Notes under the pieces: model-generated
The model's database searches: none
The model's input: only the letters and a program-made list of their open reading frames with translations
Told to the model about the DNA's origin: nothing
Shown here: positions 54,201-64,000 of the stretch, one piece after another
How the letters are laid out: every line of letters starts with the position of its first letter
How positions within the stretch are numbered: position 1 is the first letter of the stretch
Position numbers and translations under genes: made by a program
NCBI GenBank assembly: GCA_028386065.3
Contig: MK922467.1
Span: 36,392-100,391 of the forward strand
DNA: 64,000 bases
Origin: Turnera subulata
Taxonomy: Eukaryota; Streptophyta; Magnoliopsida; Malpighiales; Passifloraceae
Reading direction: 5' to 3'

Positions 54201-56318
54201 CTACTAAACCTTATTATTCGACACGGTAAAAAATCGTAGGGGAGTTCTAGGAACGGTACGGTTATTTTGCTCTCCCCTAGACACTGGCGGGGCAGATCTT
54301 ACCACCCTAACTGGTGCCCATACATTCTGATCAACCAGTGAACAAATCATCTGGGAGAGACGTTCAATATAAAGAACAACAATATAAGGCGATATGGGGT
54401 CGCCTTGCCGAATCCCTCGAGTAGGCCTGAAACCTTGCGACATTTCACCATTCCAAAAAAGCTGCATCGAACTAGATGAAATGCACGACATTACCACTCG
54501 CACAAAACCAGAGGGTAGCCCAATATCTCTCAGAGTATCTTCCATAAAATCCCATACGCTTTCTCTAAGTCTAATTTAATTGCCATGAAACCCGGAGACC
54601 TTTTTTCACCTTTATGGAATGGATGACTTCCTGGACTACCATAACATTCTCATAAATCTGCCTTCCCGGAACAAAGCCAGACTGAAAAGGTAGAACCAAA
54701 GAATCCAAAATCCCCTTCAATCTATTGGCCAAAACCTTTGTGAGAATCTTATATGCACTGTACAGAGGCTAATAGGCCAGAATTGGGTAATGTCCTCAGG
54801 ACTATCCAACTTCAGGATCAGTGCAAGTAAAGTGCGATTTATAGCCTGTGAAACCTGTCTCGTCGCGATAGCACCTTGAACAAAATCACAGATAGTTGGC
54901 CCCACCTGGGGACAGAATTTCTGGAAGAAGGCTGCATGTAATCCATCTACACCAGGTGCTTTGTATGGAGCCATCTGCATTAGGGCGGCATGCACTTCAG
55001 CCGGTGAGACAACCGCCTCCAAGGCTAACAATCAGTCTTGGGACACAGTAGGAAACAAACCACGACATCCCAAAGGAACATAATCACCTGGGTCCCGACC
55101 AAATAAACCAGAAAAGTAGTCAACGACATGAGAGCGAAGCAACTCTTGGTCATAGACCCAATCGCCATCAACCTTCAGACAACCAATCCTATTCCTCCGC
55201 CTCCGAATCACCGTTGACATATGAAAGAAAGATGTATTTCTGTCCCCAGATTGCACCCATCTACTCCGAGACTTCTGGTACCACAACATTTCCTCCTGAG
55301 CTAGAACATAATCAAGCTGCTCAACAAGCTCCTCCTCTAAACGAAACAAGTAGGCTCCTGCCTTACCTTCCTCCTTCGCACATTGAATGCCAGCAATCCT
55401 AGCCAACAACTGCCGCTTCCGGTGATGAACATTACCAAACACGGTCTGATTCCATTTAGCCAACACATCACACAAATGAGCAGAGGCCTCCAGAAGTTGC
55501 AAATCTGCCCTCCATCCTGAAGTAACCACAGCAACAAACCTCGAGTCCAGAAGCCAAGCAGCCTGAAACCTGAAAGGTTTCGGAAGAGGGCTCACAATGG
55601 GAGCTGCAAGATGAATTAAGAGAGGGGAGTGATCAGACTTTGTACGTGGTAAAGTCCATAACTCAGCCTCAGGGAAGTGCAACCGCCATTCAGAATTAAC
55701 CAGCCCCCTATCCAACCGTTCAAACACCGACACCCGACGGACCCCAACTTTCTTTTCCCAAGTAAACCGTGGACCTTTAAAACCCAAATCAATGAGGTGA
55801 CAATCAGAGATCCAGGAGCTAAAATGTCCACAAGCTGTTACACATGTAAGAGTAGCCCCTATCTTCTCCGACTGATCCAAATACGCATTAAAATACCCTG
55901 CAAGTAACCACGGGCCAGTGATGGTTCTTGCAAGACAACGAGTTTCCTGCCAAAAATCCTGACGCAGTGATAGTAAGGGACTAGAATAAACAGCAGTAAA
56001 CGCCCATAGAGAGCTATTCCCAAACCTTAGCTGCACATGAATAAATTGAGCATGACTATGAATCAGAGAAACCGATACCTCTGCCTGCTTCCAACATAAC
56101 CAGATACCTCCCGACCGCCCAACAACTTCTCTGATTAAAAAACCATCAAAACCACATTGTCTAATAGTAACTTCGGCCACTACAAATACAACCTTCGTCT
56201 CTACTAAAACCACAACACTTGGATGATGAGAAAAAACCATCTCCCGAAATGCTCTCCGAAATTTTTCACTTCCTGCCCCCCAGCAATTCCAAGTTATAAT
56301 TTTAGGTGTAAAACCCAT
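51243..56318 (-). pseudogene. LINE-C ORF2 relic (endonuclease, RT, zf-RVT, RNase H)
   Basis: The ATG at 56318 opens 428 codons containing the complete endonuclease fold: IITWNCWGAG at the start, VVLVETK, the GPWLLAG block, the FTWE region and the terminal SDHSPLL. A TGA at 55032 then interrupts the same frame, and RT follows: APGVDGLHAAFFQ, a frameshift near 54755, RGIRQGDPISPY near 54410, the hAT insertion at 53312-54279, and the active site FFADD near 53296. From 53371 to 52232 a 379-codon stretch covers the thumb and connection. The zf-RVT follows near 52130 (C-x2-C...) and RNase H in two frames at 51772-51243 (VDVDAAV, REGNMVADFLAK). In live elements this protein nicks the target and copies the RNA. 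Confidence 0.9.
53312..54279. mobile_element. hAT-like non-autonomous element inside LINE-C
   Basis: 968 bp with an 8-bp TSD GACACTGG (53304-53311, 54280-54287). Ends TATGGGTGAGCAAAAC and, inverted, TAGGGGAGAGCAAAAT, match the hAT pattern (YAGGGGTGAGCAAAA-like). Just inside the left end is a perfect 20-bp palindrome (53330-53349) built of GGTACGGTAT and its complement, and both ends are rich in CGGTA/TACCG motifs. No transposase. Excision restores LINE-C coding (PVS-HMFFADD). Confidence 0.88.
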
Positions 56319-56676
56319 AAAATTAAAACAAGAAAAAGAGAGCCTAACCTAAAAAAACACTGAGAATCATTGATGAGAAGATGTGTTAGCATCACCCATC
56401 ATCTTATCACCCGAAACATCAACAACATTACCAGTATTCAAGGTGGGAGCACCCGGCGAAGAACCCTAGATGCCACCTGTATCCTGCAAAACCGAATGGC
56501 CCTGCCCCCTGACATCAAATGCAACTTCCATACTAGAGGAGGACACCACGGCAGGATCAATTGCAGGACACACAACTGGCACCGGAGATACGGGTAAATT
56601 AGTCTGGGTGTCGGAACCTTGAGGGAGCTCAAAAGTAGGCGGAACAGGAACATCACGAAACATAAGAGCATCCCAT

Positions 56677-58100
56677 TTAGGCCCCTAGTGGAGTCTCTTG
56701 CTTCTTCCTCACCACCGTCACCTTCCCTGAACGTCGAGGTTTCTTCGAAGCTGCCTGCATTAGGATCTCCCCAGTCATAAAATATCCCTGCTGCCCCCGG
56801 GAGCGCTTAATTGATAAGGAAGAAGAGTCGTCGGAAGATACATTGGAGAATGGCCCAGAAACCCCACCCTTCGAGTTCACCTTTGCCTTACCTTTCCCTT
56901 GGGTTACCGATTGCTTTCCTACCACCCCTTGAGTTTTTTGTCCAACAAACTACTGCACTAGGACTGAGGTAGAACTACCCGGCACAGAACATTCTGGAAC
57001 ATGCCCCTGCGCAGATTCCTCACTCAACATAGCATACCGCGAACCCTGAGGTCCCAACTTCCCACCCTTTCGGGTTTCCCCAGAAGAGCCAACTTGGGTC
57101 CGACGAGTTGTCGTGCGTGGCCGAGGAGGAATAAGGATCCACTCACTATATTTGGAACTGGACTTCACCGTCGGCACACCTGTAGTCACCCCCGACTCAA
57201 TCGACACCGCTTGCACCATAGAAGCCCTAGTAGCAGTAGGAGCAGTTGGAGAAACTACTGGAGCCCCAGGCACTTCCTCCTTAAACGGGCAAATGGAAAG
57301 GTTATGGCCTACATGCCCACAGCCAAAACAAACATTGGGTAAACTTTCATACTTAATAAAGTACCATTGCCCATCCACACAAGCCTCCGTCTCCAATGGC
57401 TTCGACAAGTCTAGCTCCACGGCCACCTTCGCATACCTGCCACGCTCAGTTCGCTGCGTAGAGTAATCAACCCGCACCATTCTCCCAATCTTATCACAAA
57501 ACCGCCCGTAGGATTTCACGTTGATACAACTCACAAGACAATCCTGGGACACGAATCCAAGCAATTGCAGAGGTGACCTTATGCGCCAAAGGATCAAAGT
57601 TCTGTTGCCACGGCTCCACGGTGAGATAGTGGTCCATCATCACCCACGGACCATCCCTCAAAGCTCGAAGATAATCTGACTTGTCTGCGAGTTTCACCAA
57701 AAAGAAATTATTATCCAAGTCTATAACTCGAAAATTGCCATTGAAGTTTCCACAGCCTGGGTAGGCGATTGCAAAGAGTCTTATACCCAACAGTACGCCT
57801 CCAAAGCTTAACTATCACAGTATCAGGCCAGACCTTATTGATCCTTTCACGATAACGCTTCGATAGGTGAATCACAGGACCTCGCTCCGCCTTCTCAGAG
57901 ATGATATCTCCCTCCATAACAACAACCTCCTTATCTATATCCACCCACACAGACTGATCAAAATCAGCCACTGCATCCGGAAAAGTTTTCGCAGGTTCCC
58001 CCCTCGGCGGCGCATCCGTCTCCATCTCCATAGGAGTATTGATGCCAGGGGGCACTGACGGCTGCGCCGACTGGCCACCCTTTGGCGACGGTTCACTCAT
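56677..58100 (-). pseudogene. LINE-C ORF1 relic (DUF4283 and CCHC zinc knuckle)
   Basis: The ATG at 58100 starts an acidic/Pro-rich N terminus, then the DUF4283 region in three frames (VIVKLWRRTVGYKTL; FRVIDLDNNFFLVKL; RMVRVDYST), a zinc knuckle CFGCGHVGHNLSIC near 57300, and a basic Ser-rich C terminus (KGKAKV, KKPRRSGKV). Frameshifts near 57735 and 57535 and a stop at 56950 break it. In plants, ORF1 proteins of this type bind the LINE RNA. 56319-56676 links the ORFs and is Pro/Val-rich when translated, without a clear domain. Confidence 0.85.
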
Positions 58101-58140
58101 TCACAAACCCTAACTTTAGAGCACTCGAAAACTTAGGAGG

Positions 58141-59667
58141 CAAGAAAATCGTTTATTCTCAAGTCGGAAATTGGCACAAAGTTAATTTAACCACGCCATA
58201 TTGACACTTCCAAGAATCATTTGATACATGATGACACGAAACTAGAAACGCGTTGTGTGCTCGGTGAGAGGCAACAAAGGCCAATTTTCCCGAAATTTAA
58301 GGATAATTTTAATTTTAATAGACAAAAAGAAAGTCATTACATTAAACATTTTAAAAAAATCTTAAGGACAAAAAGTTAATTTAACCATTTTTACTTATTT
58401 TCTTCTTTGTTTTGTCTAAACCTAGATTTTTTTTGAACCATTCTAAACCTAGATCGAGCTTGTCTTTTTTTTTGTCGCAATAATAAGAGTTATATTCATA
58501 ATTATCAAACCCGGCCCGGTCCGGCTGGTTCGACCGGTTGAACCGTAGCCCGCAAGTATATTCTAGATTTTTAGAGGTGTTGAACCGGGTCTGCATGTGA
58601 ACAGTATAAAATCCACTGACCCGGCTAGGTTTGTAGCGACCCGGTTGAACCAATGACCCAATCGGGTCAGCTTTAAGTCACAAATCACAAAAAAAAATTA
58701 TTTTTCTACTTTTACATAAAATTGTATAATTTAATCGAAATTAAGAATTTATATTCATGTAGAACATACAGAAGAGAAAGTTACAAGGTTTGATAATACC
58801 ATATAGACCATGAACATGGTTTAAAAATCAGTCCACGTAAAACCAATACAATCAATAATCGAAAGGCACAGGCGAGAGTATCCGCTGGTGCCCCGGGGGG
58901 CGGTCTCTCCTATGAGGAGGGTCTAATGCCAGGATGTAACCGGTATTGACCGGAGCCTGGACCGACGGGGCGATGATGACACCACTGATGCCTTTTTTTG
59001 GGACAAAAAAAAATAAATAATCGAGAGGCAAAAACCAACTCTGTCGATAACAACTTGTCCAGCTCCGCCTTGTCAAAAGAGTTGAGAAAATATGTAAGGC
59101 AAAGGACATTTGATTGGCTAAAATCAACATTGCTTCCTTTGTGGTGAGAGAAACACCCATTCGTACCATTAGAGTGGGCACTTATGGAGATGTTGCCAAG
59201 TTGTTCCATTGTAAATTTATATAAACTCCCAACTCTTTTTTGGAGTTTATGTAAATTTTAGAGTAAGATTTTTTAGAATTTAATTTTTTTATGATTCAAG
59301 CACTTAATTAATTTAAATTAAAATTGAAGGACCTTAATAGCTATGTTATAGTGTCAAGGGACCAAATAATTATACACTTAAGGGTTATTATTAACACAAA
59401 GTTAATTTGGGATTTTTACGAATTACTCATAAATGATTTGGGACTTGAATATGCATTTTCAAGTTATAAGACTTAATTGAGAAATAAAGTAAAGGTTCAG
59501 GGCTTAGGGTGTACTTATCCCCTTTAAAATATCCTTATTTACAGAGTTCAACTCTTATTGGGTTTAGGGTTTAGGGTTTTAGGGCTTTATTTTTAATTAA
59601 TTTTATAATTCCTTTATACATTTAATCTCACCTTTTAAAATAAAATCGGAATATTTGGTATGGTTAG
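58141..59667. other. Intergenic with degenerate transposon-like sequence
   Basis: 58510-58670 is rich in CCGGTTGAACC and GACCCGG motifs, as in many plant DNA-transposon remnants, but ends could not be defined. 58880-58990 holds a GC-rich island followed by a short T/A run. No gene recognised. Confidence 0.45.
59560..59586 (+). repeat. Short interstitial telomere-like repeat
   Basis: About three to four TTTAGGG-type units, the last degenerate. Too short to mark a chromosome-end fusion on its own. Confidence 0.8.
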
Positions 59668-61345
59668 TGTAACGACCCGGGTAAAATTTTTGCGAATTTA
59701 TCGAGTTGTTTTGACTCTTACTGTGGTAAATAAATTTTTATCTCGGTTAATCGAGCATTCTACCATCTTGAGTTAATTTTGAGAGTTTTACCGGGAGAAA
59801 TCGAGCTTCGTTTCGATCGCTGAGGTTGTACGACGTTTTAGAGCACCTTCCACTAACCGAGCCTCGGAATTAATTCCGAGGAATTACTCGGGGATTCCGA
59901 GCATCCTTTATAGCTTACCGAGCCTCGGTTTTGAATTCCGAGACTTGGACAGTGCTTGGGATGATTAATCGGATTTTCCGAACCCAAGTCGTATTTTTGG
60001 ATTCGGACGGAAAATTTGAAAAGACGGATATACCCTTACGATCCTTTTACCCTTTTCATCATTTCTTTTCTTTTCACTCTTTCATTTTCCCGACAACATA
60101 ATTCATTCCACCCATCTCTTTATTTTTTTATTTTTTTTTTCCTCATTCCTTTTTTCCTTTCCAGCTCCTCCCCCACAACTTTTCTTCTTTTCTCTTTCTT
60201 CCTATAATTTTCTTCCCACTTTCTCTTACCGGCCACACCCACTTTTCCCCACCAAACCCACTCACCTCCACCATCTCCACTAACTTTTTTCCTAATCCTT
60301 TCTTCTCCTTTAATTTCTCCTCCAGATTCCTTCCCCTCACGCCACTGCCAACTTCTACCTCTTCCTCCATTCCCTTCTCCTTCCATGCCTCCACCCCCAC
60401 ACGCCTCAGGTTGTCGCCGCCCTCGCCCCGTGCTGCTGCCTCACTTCCGATCTACCGCTGCAACCGGATGACGCCACCACCACGACAAGTCGAGTCGCCG
60501 CCGCGACGTTCCTCCACCTGCAGCTGGCCCCCCACACCCATTCTTCTTCCTTCTCTTCCTACTCTTTTCTTGCTTCTGCCCGGCTCGCACACACCACCGC
60601 CGACCGCTCCCAGTCACCGGTTTCTCTCTCTTTCCCCTCTCCTTCGCCGCCGCGACGAGCTGTCGCCCACAACCTTGTCTCTGCTTGAAGCAATCGCTCC
60701 TGCTCTCTTCGTCGCCTCCAGCAGACGCGACCGCCGGCCCAATTTCTCTCCTTCATCCCCTTTCCGCCGCGACAACAGCCACTGGACACCACTCCGTCGC
60801 CGATCTCGTGGTTGTGTGGGTAAGACCCACAACAATCCCTGCCCCTTTCTCCTTTTGTTGTTCTTTTCTTTCTTCCCCTAAACCGATTCATGTTTGATTG
60901 AACTGATCCTATCTGGTTGCTGTTTTTGGTTGTGGGACGGGTGTCGGTAGATGCGTGGGTGTTGGATGTTGGTTGATGATGAATAGTAATAGGGAAGTGG
61001 CTGAAAGGGTGCGTGGACAGTAACAGTGGACATTGGATGTTTTGATTCTGCCGTGAACAGTAACTTGGCCGGAATCCGGCGGGTTTCCGGCATCCCGAAA
61101 ATTTTCTGGCGAGCCCGGAAACGACTCTTTGGGTAAAACCCGAACCTTCGGACACATGCATATTAACGAACCCGAACAACGTTAACGGACCCGGACCTTT
61201 AACGGTCTTAATTAAAATGGTGATTTAATCTAATTAATCCATACTAACTTTTAATCCTATTTGTGTTTTATTTATTTTTAGTTTTTAATTTATAATCTTA
61301 TTTTCTGATTGGGCTAAATAATAAAAGGCCCTTGTTGTTTATTTT
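59668..61345 (+). mobile_element. Partial long LTR (plus orientation), 3'-truncated
   Basis: Starts TGTAACGACCCGGGTAAAAT, close to the minus-strand start of LTR-A (TGTAACAGCCCGGGTAAAAT), then a pyrimidine-rich block (60005-60380) and a GC-rich block (60400-60830), the same order as in LTR-A. It breaks off at 61345, where an oppositely oriented long LTR begins. The ORFs in the GC-rich block are not convincing genes. Confidence 0.5.
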
Positions 61346-61967
61346 TGAAGCGCCCCAACCCGTATTTACCGTACAGGGTAAACACGTGCCAGAACTGTTC
61401 CAACTACAGTAGCAGACAGTTATACAATGCGAAATACATTACAGGCAAATCTCAATACAATGTCCGTCACCCGATCTCGGGGACCATTATTCAAGCCAAC
61501 ACTCCAATCCAAACAACATCAAATATAATACAGCAACTACAGCAATTACACAGTAGAAGGAAAAGCAGCGGAAGACTAAAATGCAGATGCAGCGGGGTAT
61601 GGATCCGGAGTCAGGTGGAGAAATAAGCAGCAGCTAACGAACTTCGTACCTGAACTACGATCAACCAAACCTACGGGATGAAACCCCGCAGGCGAGGGGT
61701 GAGTCCGAAGTGCTCACCGACGAAGGATAAACAGAGATATATTCAACTGTAACACTTTCGAAATAAGCACAACAATCTCAGCAGTAAGCACAACCAATCA
61801 CAAAACAGGAAAATCCACTAAAAGCAACTAACCAAGACCAAAAGAATGCTTAATTATTATCTTATACCAATTTTATCTTCCGGGCCCATCACTGGACAAG
61901 CTAGGGTCGTACCTGGTTAGTAATTAATTCCGGATGCTAGGTCAAACCAATCCACATCTCAAATCCC

Positions 61968-62104
61968 GGATATTAGGTATATCCAAACCACTGGGTATTC
62001 GGTATACCCCAACCTCAGGCAACAACATACTAACCAGATATTCGGCATATCTGAGCCACTGCGGATATTCGGCATATCTGAGCCACTGGGTATTTGGTAT
62101 ACCC
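61968..62104. repeat. Hairpin array in the second long-LTR family
   Basis: Five hairpins with five-base loops of type TNGGY: GGATAT-TAGGT-ATATCC (61968), GGGTAT-TCGGT-ATACCC (61993), CAGATAT-TCGGC-ATATCTG (62035), GATAT-TCGGC-ATATC (62064) and GGGTAT-TTGGT-ATACCC (62088). They sit after the same TACCTGGTTA landmark as the array in LTR-A. Confidence 0.82.
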
Positions 62105-62444
62105 CAACCACAGTCATCACCATATCAACCAACACAAGTAACCAACCATAGCATCACAGAATTAATTATCAAACCATTTCCAAGTGTCAATTATATCATC
62201 ATCTCCAAATTATTTCCAATCCCATTACTTATCATCTTACCTCAACTTTTAATCATCACAATTCATATTTCAAACTCAACCAGCCAACAATATCTTATTT
62301 CTAAATTCTCACAATCAACAGTTCAATAATTTCTCACAATATCACAAACCAACAGCATATTTCAACAACATCATGGCAAGTCCACATCAACAAATAGCAA
62401 CAGTAACATCAACAGTTTCCATGGCAATCATATAACAGCTAATA

Positions 62445-62800
62445 AACAGTTCAAGTAAACAACAAATTCACACACAGCATCACAGGTACATATCCAAGGT
62501 TATCCATCCTCACCTTAGCCGATATCAGGTTTGGAACTGTCCCACTGACTCCAAGTCCGGCTCCTCAGGTATCAGCTCGTTATCAACTCCTATATCAAAC
62601 AAATAATATGCACATATAAGATAACAGTTCAAGTAAACAACAAATTCACACACAGCATCACAGGTACATATCCAAGGTTATCCATCCTCACCTTAGCCGA
62701 TATCAGGTTTGGAACTGTCCCACTGACTCCAAGTCCGGCTCCTCAGGTATCAGCTCGTTATCAACTCCTATATCAAACAAATAATATGCACATATAAGAT
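62445..62800. repeat. 178-bp tandem duplication
   Basis: Units 62445-62622 and 62623-62800 appear identical. The duplication lies inside the partial long LTR and covers the segment with CCTCACCTTAGCCGATATC that is single in LTR-A. Confidence 0.88.
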
Positions 62801-63289
62801 GGTATGCTCATGCTGGACTATTTCTATAATCCGTAAAAAGAAATAACTACCGCGATAACTCGGTATTTTCTCGGGTTATTCCATTATCATCGTCTCCTTC
62901 ACTTATTCCCAGGTCCAAAATATTACTATATTTATTCCTATTCCCGGTTATTATTCCGGTACAATACCTATTATGTAATACTTTTCCGTAAATTATTTTC
63001 GATCAAAATTATTATAACTCCCTATGTATATATATTCTCCAAGTATTTCCCTCTTAACAATTGTTTTATATCTTATACCTTTTTCCAAAATTAATTTTCC
63101 CTTATACCATATACTTCTCCAAAATTTATATTTTCCATTAGCTCCCTAATTATATTTCCCTAAGATTCCCCAAAATATTATTTCACAAATCTCTCTTTTT
63201 AATCCTAAGTTTATTTCTCAAAATTATATTTTCTTCCTTCTCTCTTTTTTTTATTTATTTTTTTCGGACTGGGCCAAGTCCAAGCCCAA

Positions 63290-63500
63290 ATCCAAGTGTT
63301 TAGCCCCAACTCATACCAAGCCCAACACCCTATACCAAAAACCCAAGCCCATGACACATCCAGCCCAAACTAAACCCAAAACGCAGCCCAAACCAAGACC
63401 CAACCATTTCAGCCCGCGAATTCTCAACCCATTAGCACCACAGCCCACAAATCCTAACCCAAAACCCAACTCACACAACCCAAACCCACTCACACACCCA
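63290..63500. repeat. CCCAA-rich low-complexity block
   Basis: Irregular repeats of CCCAA, CCCAAACC and AGCCCA on the plus strand; the minus strand is rich in GGGTTTGGG and could form G-quadruplexes. The minus-strand ORF across it is a composition artefact. Confidence 0.7.
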
Positions 63501-64000
63501 AACTCACAACCCTAACCCATTTACAACCCGTTGCCCATCTACCTCATGTGGGTCGCCCCGACCCGAACTCTATACGGCCGGGTCGAGCTCACCTGCAGCG
63601 ATGGGACGGCGGCGAGGAGCAGGCGAGGCTGCGGCGTCACGGCAAGGCCCAACAAGTGAGCGTCCACGAGGAGGCGAGGCGCGGTCGTGACGTCGGAGAT
63701 GGCGGCTGTGGGGCGCCCCCTGCTGTGGTGTCGGCGAGCAAGGAGGAGGGGTGGATCCGTTGGCGGCTCGTCGGGTCTGCGGCGAGGAAGACCGGAGGGA
63801 GGAGAAAAGAGAGCGGCGCGGCTCGGGCGGCGTGCTACTGTCTCGCCCCGGCTGCGTGACGCTGCGAGCGTGGAAGGAGAAGGAGGAGTGGAGGGCGGTG
63901 GTCGGCGGGGACGGCTGAAAGGAAAGGGAAGAAACGAAAAGAAAAGAGGAAGAGATGAGGGAGACGGCGTCGTTTGGTGGTTGTTTGTTTTGGGTTGTTT

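Larger units (their letters stand above)
51240..58140 (-). mobile_element. LINE-C: near full-length L1-type element with ORF1 and ORF2
   Basis: Minus-strand non-LTR retrotransposon of about 5.9 kb plus a 968-bp hAT insertion. ORF1 is a DUF4283/zinc-knuckle protein at 58100-56677 and ORF2 an endonuclease-RT-RNase H protein at 56318-51243. It is the only LINE here with a 5' end near complete. The 3' end near 51240 has no clear poly(A) and TSDs were not found. Both ORFs are broken, so it is inactive. Confidence 0.88.
61346..64000 (-). mobile_element. Partial long LTR (minus orientation), runs off the window
   Basis: Starts TGAAGCGCCCCAACCCGTAT and TTTACCGTAC, followed by AAACACGTGCC, matching the end of LTR-A; also shares GGGATGAAA, GAGGGGTGAGTCCGAAGTGC (61694-61713) and the TACCTGGTTA segment. 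Between these islands it is strongly diverged, so it is a second family of the same lineage. It carries the hairpin array at 61968-62104, a 178-bp tandem duplication, a CCCAA-rich block and a GC-rich block. Confidence 0.65.

Noticed and set aside
59560..59586. Telomere or chromosome-fusion site
   Set aside because: Only three to four TTTAGGG units; such short tracts are common in plant intergenic DNA.
60411..60881. 156-codon Pro/Ser/Arg-rich ORF
   Set aside because: Lies in the GC-rich block of a partial long LTR; codon pattern and composition are not protein-like and the opposite strand is equally open.
63311..63493. Gly/Leu-rich 60-codon ORF on the minus strand
   Set aside because: Translation of the CCCAA-rich low-complexity block; no start context or homology.

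Overview
This window is plant nuclear DNA, almost certainly from a eudicot. The evidence is a tandem family of plant S-protein homologue (SPH) genes, a P-class pentatricopeptide-repeat (PPR) gene, a relic of a plant autoinhibited Ca2+-ATPase with introns, and a very high load of plant Copia, long-LTR, L1-type LINE, Mutator-like and hAT elements. There are no operons, rRNA genes, tRNA genes or CRISPR arrays. Two N runs (1-52 and 31455-32135) are assembly gaps. The species cannot be named from the sequence.

Layout. 53-2248: minus-strand Copia relic with its 5' LTR. 2249-4450: mostly unassigned, with one SINE-like copy and a small membrane-peptide ORF. 4468-11503: 5'-truncated LINE (LINE-A) split by a complete but decayed 4.8-kb Copia element (6116-10900, 5-bp TSD). 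12200-21700: SPH1 and SPH2, separated by a 3'-truncated Copia (13724-17765) and a four-exon Ca2+-ATPase pseudogene fragment. 22597-40026: a 17.4-kb transposon nest that landed inside the upstream region of SPH3. LINE-B (10-bp TSD) was hit by a 14.1-kb long-LTR element (5-bp TSD), and that element's left LTR was hit again by a triple-LTR miniature array, a 3.3-kb long LTR and a Copia-type LTR. 40348-43901: SPH3 and a frameshifted SPH4, with an L1 fragment and a Mutator-like element between them. 44653-47279: a PPR gene with near-identical 210-bp double repeats, now carrying a frameshift and a stop. 47376-50164: nested Mutator-like elements at the PPR 5' flank. 51240-58140: a near full-length LINE (ORF1 and ORF2) interrupted by a hAT-like element. 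59668-64000: two partial long LTRs in opposite orientation.

Host genes. The four SPH copies share a TATA region, an exon-like upstream block, a signal peptide and four cysteines. SPH1, SPH2 and SPH3 are intact; SPH4 has lost one base. The PPR gene resembles the restorer-of-fertility-like group and probably targeted an organelle before it broke. SPH and PPR genes are not known to act together, and nothing here shows that they do.

Most unusual points: (1) the gag-pol-less long-LTR element carries two ORFs antisense to itself, each with its own TATA box; one encodes a basic nuclear-like protein and one an unknown domain joined to half of an endonuclease fold. (2) Two diverged long-LTR families carry arrays of short hairpins at the same place, with different sequences but conserved pairing. 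(3) The almost identical PPR repeats differ at the residue that reads the RNA base. (4) The TSDs allow the insertion history to be read layer by layer.
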